Source: Acidobacteriota bacterium (GTDB lineage Bacteria; Acidobacteriota; Aminicenantia; S016-38). From it: a stretch of DNA of 64,000 nucleotides. The DNA is taken from the NCBI GenBank assembly GCA_015486055.1, contig WFSJ01000059.1:26626-90625 (forward strand). The letters run 5' to 3'. A model generated the notes under the pieces. That model saw nothing but the letters and a program-made list of their open reading frames with translations. It was not told the origin of the DNA and did not search any database. Both the position numbers and the translations under genes were made by a program. This document shows positions 58,990-64,000 of the stretch, in pieces; position 1 is the first letter of the stretch; the number at the start of each line of letters is the position of its first letter.

Positions 58990-59018
58990 ATGAAATAAGT
59001 AATAATAAGACCTTTTTT

Positions 59019-60119
59019 TCAGCTCTTGCCCCCAGGAGCCTTTCTAAATAAATCCACAAAATATGCAAGGAATATGGCAATAAATAATCCCAAAAAAGTA
59101 GTGATTATTATCACTACTTTAGAGAATGAATTCCCTTTTACATAAAGAGGAACTCTGAGAGATTTTAGTTCCTCGCATAAATAATTTATTTCTGCGCTTA
59201 TTTCGTAATAGGCCCTGTCTATATAAGGGTTGCTGGAATTATAATTTCCCAGGTTATTGTTTAACAGAGCGCAGATGACTCTTTCGGAGTATACTTTTTC
59301 TGTCTTTGAGGGAGAAGTCGTCTCTTTTATCTGAGGAATAACCATTTTAAGATAATCAATGATTGTGTTGTGATATTTTTTAAGGCCAGAAAGGTCTTCA
59401 ATATTCACATGGAGATTGTTTAGCTGGACTTTCACCCCTCTCAATTGGGTATCTATATCCAAATAAGGAATTAGTTCCGGCGTAATGTTTATGATTGACG
59501 GCGCGGTTTGTGTTTTTCCCTGCTCTTTTTTTAGCTTTTTTAGATCTTCTTCTTGTTTTGTTAAATTATTAACCTGAGTTCTTAACTGTTCTATTTGTGC
59601 ATTTAATAAATAAATTTGAGAGGTATGATAGCTTATCTCATCCAAAAATATGTTTTTTGTTATTCCTATTAGCCTGGAGACAAAATGGGAAAGGGCAGAG
59701 TCTATCGCCTCTTTCGTGCCGGTAAGCTCAAGAGATTTTATATTCTCTCTTTCAAATCTAAGCGAACCCTCCTCTTGTTTTTCTTCTACTCTTGTTTTTT
59801 TGTAATATGCTTTCACCCTCACAAATTTCTTCAAAACAGGCTCTATGTTAGAGGAAAAGAAGTTCTTTTCAAACACTTCCGGGAAAGAGGTATGAGGGAA
59901 AAAAGTTTGCGTAAGGGAAATCCGAGGCATTTCTAAGCTGATTGTTTTAATTCCCCAGGTAACCTTGTGCTTTTCTTCTTTGTTCTTGAAGAACCAGAAT
60001 CCAGAAGAAAATACAAAAGAAAGAACGGTAATAATGATTATCAGCCATCTCTTTCTGTAAAGTACTAAGAAAAGCTCTTTTAAATCTATCTCGTCTTCAT
60101 GATAATCCTGCTCACTCAT
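59019..60119 (-). CDS. Wzz-family chain-length determinant-like protein
   Basis: EIDLKELFLVLYRKRWLIIIITVLSFVFSSGFWF N-terminal Wzz motif; C-terminal TM; coiled coil between. Confidence 0.85.
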   Translation of the reverse strand: MSEQDYHEDEIDLKELFLVLYRKRWLIIIITVLSFVFSSGFWFFKNKEEKHKVTWGIKTISLEMPRISLTQTFFPHTSFPEVFEKNFFSSNIEPVLKKFVRVKAYYKKTRVEEKQEEGSLRFERENIKSLELTGTKEAIDSALSHFVSRLIGITKNIFLDEISYHTSQIYLLNAQIEQLRTQVNNLTKQEEDLKKLKKEQGKTQTAPSIINITPELIPYLDIDTQLRGVKVQLNNLHVNIEDLSGLKKYHNTIIDYLKMVIPQIKETTSPSKTEKVYSERVICALLNNNLGNYNSSNPYIDRAYYEISAEINYLCEELKSLRVPLYVKGNSFSKVVIIITTFLGLFIAIFLAYFVDLFRKAPGGKS

Positions 60120-60167
60120 TGTTTCCTCCTATCTTTTTCTTTCCCCCTTATTCCCTAAGGAACAATT

Positions 60168-61967
60168 CTACCATATTCCCTTCACTTGAACACCAAGTTC
60201 TCTGGGGTCTGAGCTCAGGCGGAAATCCGAAGGTCTGAACCAGGGCTTAACTCTGAATTCAAGGAAGCCTTCCCCTTTCACTGCAAATTCTTTCTCTCTT
60301 TTAGTAGGGGTGAGAATAATTTTTTTCAGGAATTTCCCCTTCCAGAATATATTGACCACCTGCTTATCATATTTTGACCTATCAAACGGGTAACCGCTTG
60401 TTAACTCAATTTTTTCTCCACGAAAAACTCCATATATACCGGCTGCTCCTTTTGTCCACTTGAAGTTTCCTTCTGAATACCAGAAGCCGTAGTCATAAAG
60501 TGCGCCCTTTTTCACTGCCCATTTTGCAGGATGAAGAGAATTGAAAGTAACCAAAGACGAAACTATAAACACTGCCGCCAGAGCTGGAGTAAACCATTTC
60601 CCCAATCGGAATTTTCCCGGTTTTATCCCTGAAAGCAAAATCCAGAACAGAATTGCAACCTCAGGGTTCCACAGAGCATTGTTGAACAGAAAAACGAAAA
60701 GAAGGATATAAAAAACCTTTTTTTCTGGCGAGGACTTTCCAATCGCAAAAGAGGCAAGAAACAGAAAAAAGAACAACCCTCCTATAATGCCTAACTCCGA
60801 GAGAGGAGCAAGATAAAGTGAAGGAGCCACATCATTTCTTCCGTGCTTGAATTTATACATATTGTATAAATAATAATTGCCCGCACCGACTCCGCTCACC
60901 GGGAATTCTTTCATTGCAACAAAAGCTTTGCGTGATAGTGTAATTCTACGGCTGGTAATAATATCTAACTTTTTTATTATGCCGGGCATTCTTTCTGCCG
61001 TTTTTATCCTGCTAACAATTCTCTTCTTCAATATTCCGGAAAAAGGAATAAAAAGCACTATAATAAGAGCAAAAGTTCCTATTCTTATAGTTTTGTTAAC
61101 ATTCTTGCTGGCCAAGAAAAATAAAACCGAAAAAACTAAAAGAATAAATCCGCTCCTTGAACCCGAGAAAGCTACCATAAAAAGAGGGGGAAGGAGAAAA
61201 AATAGGTCTTTTATTTCCTTGTAATTGAGAATTATTAAAGCGAAAAGAATGCCACCAAATGTGCCCGCACCAGGAGTATCTGAGAACCCTCCATTATAGG
61301 CTATCCCATGACGAGTTCCCGGGGAAAGCATAAATTTACTGCCAGAGATCTGGACAACTGCTATAAGGAAAGAAATAAAGGTTCCAAGAGACAGATACCT
61401 ATAGGCCTTTCTCCTGTCTATTCCTTCGAGGAGAAAAAGCGCAAGCGGGCTCAAGGAGTATATTGCAAGAGTCAATATGGGAAAGAAAGCACCAAAAGAG
61501 AGTCTTTGTCCTGTAGTTGTAATAGGAGTGTCTCTTAAAAAGGCTAATGGAGAAAGGGTTATATTTGACCATCTCAGGAAAAGGAAAAGAAAAGAGAGGG
61601 CAAGTATTAACAGAAAGTCCCCGTAGAATGGGACCTCAATCTTGTAACCTCTTATTATTTTCCCGACGAAAAAACCAGAGAGCAAGAAAAGAGAGGGGGC
61701 ATAATAATTGAAGGGAAATCCAGTGGGCAGGAAGTAAGAAAAGGCATTAATAAAGGGAAGGATAAAAAGGAAAGCATAAATCCCTCTACCCTTAAGACGG
61801 GAAAGCAGATATCCCAGAAGAAAAAAAGGGATACTAAGATAAAGCCCCTCAACCCTTCCTGTGACAAAGAAAAGAAAAATAAGAGAAAAGATAGATAAAA
61901 TTCCCCACATAAAACCCTTCGCTTTCATAACAGAGACAATTTTATCCCTGTTCCTCCGAATGTGCAA
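60168..61967 (-). CDS. O-antigen ligase/polymerase-like membrane protein
   Basis: Polytopic with SGSRSGFILLVFSVLFFL and GAGNYYLYNMYKF motifs. Start may be ATG at 61928 (MKAKGF). Confidence 0.8.
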   Translation of the reverse strand: MHIRRNRDKIVSVMKAKGFMWGILSIFSLIFLFFVTGRVEGLYLSIPFFLLGYLLSRLKGRGIYAFLFILPFINAFSYFLPTGFPFNYYAPSLFLLSGFFVGKIIRGYKIEVPFYGDFLLILALSFLFLFLRWSNITLSPLAFLRDTPITTTGQRLSFGAFFPILTLAIYSLSPLALFLLEGIDRRKAYRYLSLGTFISFLIAVVQISGSKFMLSPGTRHGIAYNGGFSDTPGAGTFGGILFALIILNYKEIKDLFFLLPPLFMVAFSGSRSGFILLVFSVLFFLASKNVNKTIRIGTFALIIVLFIPFSGILKKRIVSRIKTAERMPGIIKKLDIITSRRITLSRKAFVAMKEFPVSGVGAGNYYLYNMYKFKHGRNDVAPSLYLAPLSELGIIGGLFFFLFLASFAIGKSSPEKKVFYILLFVFLFNNALWNPEVAILFWILLSGIKPGKFRLGKWFTPALAAVFIVSSLVTFNSLHPAKWAVKKGALYDYGFWYSEGNFKWTKGAAGIYGVFRGEKIELTSGYPFDRSKYDKQVVNIFWKGKFLKKIILTPTKREKEFAVKGEGFLEFRVKPWFRPSDFRLSSDPRELGVQVKGIW

Positions 61968-61980
61968 TATCCTCTGATGG
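61966..61980 (+). repeat. Left copy of 15-bp direct repeat AATATCCTCTGATGG
   Basis: Identical to 63757-63771. Confidence 0.9.
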
Positions 61981-62015
61981 GGTCAAGGCGAATTTCCCTT
62001 CTTACTCCTCTTCTA

Positions 62016-62280
62016 TTCCCTCCTTTTGCAAAGGAGGGTTAGGGTGGATTTTTTACTCCTATTCCTCCCTTTCCTATCCCTCCCTTTCTCAAAGGGAGGT
62101 TAGGTAGGATTTTTATACTTCCCCCTTAATCCCCCCTCTAAAGAAAGGGAAAATATAAGGATTTTCCCCTTTTTTAAAACAAATCCCCCTCGCTCCCCCT
62201 TTTCCAAAGGGGGAAATATAAGGAATAATTCTTCCTACTTCCCACTTCTCCCCCAAAGGAGGGTCAGGGTGGATTTTTCC
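62016..62280. repeat. Cluster of imperfect palindromic repeats (CTCCCTTT-n-AAAGGGAGG...GGATTTTT)
   Basis: CCCTCCTTTTGCAAAGGAGGGTTAGGGTGGATTTTTT (to 62054), CCCTCCCTTTCTCAAAGGGAGGTTAGGTAGGATTTTTA (about 62078-62115), CTCCCCCTTTTCCAAAGGGGGAAA, CTCCCCCAAAGGAGGGTCAGGGTGGATTTTT. Confidence 0.85.
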
Positions 62281-62326
62281 TTCTCACCCTTGACTTTATC
62301 CTCAAAAAGGATTATCCTAAATTAGG

Positions 62327-63619
62327 ATGTTTGTTAATAGGGAAAACGAAAAAATTCTATTAAAAAAACTATTCTCTTCCTCAGGGTTTACAGTCATCTA
62401 TTTAATAGGGCGAAGAAGGATAGGAAAAACAACACTTATATTTGAATCGTTGGGAGATGTGCCATATGTTCTTCTTCCAAAGGATGTGGGTGAAAAAGCT
62501 ATAAGGGACCACATAAAGCTGTCCCTCGGCTATGAGAGTTCCAATTTAAGCGAACTCTTCAGGCTGCATTTCTCCGACAATTCCGTCCTCTTTATAGACG
62601 AAATCCAGAATCTTGCGGGTTTTCCCTCTCTTGTTTCTGAGCTCCAGCAGGGAATAGATTTTTTGGATAGAAAGGGGACAAAAGGGCTGTTTGTAGCAGC
62701 AGGCTCCAGCATATCCATGACCTCTCAGCTTTTCGAAAGCGGAGAAAGTCCTCTTTACAGGAGAGCCCATGCAAGATTAAGCCTTCCAGAACTACCTTTA
62801 AAAGACACTCTCCTTTGGGGAAAGAAAATCTCGGGAAACTTTGAACAAGCCTTAACCCTATATCTTACCTTCGGCGGAATCCCTTATTATTATAGTATTT
62901 CTCAAAGGTTTTTCTCCATAGATGTAAAAACTCTCGTAAAAGAGCTTTTCTTCTCTGAGTTATCCCTTCTCGAGTCTGAAGTAGAGGCGGTGCTTTCCTC
63001 TGAATTTAAAGGTAGACACTCTATATACAGAGACATAATTTATGCTGTTGGGAGAGGAAAAACCCGCGAGAGCGAAATAGCATCATTCCTTGAGGTAAAG
63101 CAAACTACCCTGCACAAATACATAAATTTTCTGGAAACTTATGGTTTTCTTGGAAGGGTCAGGCACATAGACAAAAAAATTAAAAGCCTTTACATTAAAG
63201 ACCCTGTCCTAAACTTACTTTTCTCCTGTAGAAAGGATAACTTCAAGAACTGCTTCGAAGTATTCTCTGGAGGAAGATTTGAAGAAACAATTAGAGGAAA
63301 TATAAATTTATTCTCTCCATTTCACATTGAGGATTTCGGAAAATATGTAGGTAAAGCCAGCTCAGGAGAAAATTTTGACATAGATGTGATAGGCATAAAT
63401 AGAAAAAGAAGGGAAGTCCTATTCGCAGAATGCAAATGGAATCTTTCAGTAGATGGCCTGAGGGTCGAAAAGGAATTAAAATCCAGGGCGAGGCTTTTCC
63501 CTCTTATGAAAGGGAACAGAAAAGAGCATTATGCTATATTCGCCAGAGCATTCAGGAGCCTTCCGCACGAAGCAATGGCAATTTCCCTTCCCGAGCTGGA
63601 AAAGGCCTTCCTAAGATAA
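62327..63619 (+). CDS. Archaeal-type AAA ATPase with C-terminal DUF234 (PD-(D/E)xK-like) domain
   Basis: FVNRENEKILLKKL, YLIGRRRIGKTTLI, VLFIDEIQNL, C-terminal FDIDVIGINRKRREVLFAECKW. Confidence 0.9.
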   Translation: MFVNRENEKILLKKLFSSSGFTVIYLIGRRRIGKTTLIFESLGDVPYVLLPKDVGEKAIRDHIKLSLGYESSNLSELFRLHFSDNSVLFIDEIQNLAGFPSLVSELQQGIDFLDRKGTKGLFVAAGSSISMTSQLFESGESPLYRRAHARLSLPELPLKDTLLWGKKISGNFEQALTLYLTFGGIPYYYSISQRFFSIDVKTLVKELFFSELSLLESEVEAVLSSEFKGRHSIYRDIIYAVGRGKTRESEIASFLEVKQTTLHKYINFLETYGFLGRVRHIDKKIKSLYIKDPVLNLLFSCRKDNFKNCFEVFSGGRFEETIRGNINLFSPFHIEDFGKYVGKASSGENFDIDVIGINRKRREVLFAECKWNLSVDGLRVEKELKSRARLFPLMKGNRKEHYAIFARAFRSLPHEAMAISLPELEKAFLR

Positions 63620-63666
63620 CTTCTCTGGCCTCCTCTTCCCTCCTCTTCCATTCCCTCCTTTTATTA

Positions 63667-63705
63667 TTCCTCCCTTTCGTAAAGGGAGGTTAGGAGGGAT
63701 TTTTA
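63667..63705. repeat. Additional copy of the palindromic repeat
   Basis: TCCTCCCTTTCGTAAAGGGAGGTTAGGAGGGATTTTTA, same family as 62016-62280. Confidence 0.85.
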
Positions 63706-63756
63706 TACTTTCCCCTCTCACGAATCCAGATTGAAAGAGAGAAGAAAAAATGATAG

Positions 63757-63771
63757 AATATCCTCTGATGG
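63757..63771 (+). repeat. Right copy of 15-bp direct repeat AATATCCTCTGATGG
   Basis: Identical to 61966-61980. Confidence 0.9.
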
Positions 63772-64000
63772 TAACAGGAAATGAAGCTTCAACTGATGGT
63801 GAAAGGAAGAACAAAGAGGAGCTTTGCGAAGATGGTTCCGAGTATGAAAGAGATAACCACTGAAACATTAAAAAAGTAATTGAAAGGTGACAAATGTGGC
63901 AATGCAAAACCTGACCCCGAATTCTTTCCCTATTCCGGGACGGAAACGACTTGAAACTAAAATTTAAATTCTGTAAACTAAACATAATGAAATTCATGAT

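Noticed and set aside
62016-62280. Repeated C-rich/G-rich units looking like a short CRISPR array
   Set aside because: Unit length and spacing are irregular, units are self-palindromic, spacers are not unique and of even size, and no cas genes are nearby.
63611-63997. 128-aa minus-strand ORF
   Set aside because: Its C-terminal part (IPPNLPLRKGGIIKGG) is just the translated palindromic repeat; low complexity and no recognisable domain.

Overview
This 64-kb bacterial window is dense with short-overlap operons. LptD, a TonB receptor and a secretin point to an outer-membrane (diderm) cell, and AGG/AGA/ATA-rich codons suggest, without proving, a thermophile or uncultured phylum. Most of it is housekeeping: gatB, split transketolase, ftsEX, rplU-rpmA-obgE-nadD-rsfS, pyrKDF, xseB-ispA-dxs-tlyA-nadK, and a type IV pilus/type II secretion block ending in a TPR-secretin-cohesin protein. 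The accessory content is at the left edge (Ni/Co ECF transporter with DUF4198 proteins, a broken RHS gene), around 13.3-15.8 kb (an unannotated hypB relic, two tRNAs, a LarE-like gene), and from 56 kb to the end (IS110 element, exopolysaccharide genes, a DUF234 ATPase in a repeat-bounded segment). The observations most worth a second look, none of which is in the ORF track, are: (1) a long inverted repeat that would hide the cbiM ribosome-binding site; (2) a structured noncoding segment 5' of the IS110 recombinase that fits a bridge RNA; (3) an exact 15-bp direct repeat bracketing the DUF234 ATPase and its palindromic repeats; (4) a hypB pseudogene; (5) an RHS gene interrupted by a single in-frame TAG. 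Two protein-level observations stand out: a sigma54-activator-like protein with altered GAFTGA and Walker B motifs, and an EndoQ-like nuclease ending in a clamp-binding-like peptide. All assignments come from reading the sequence; no database search or folding was run.
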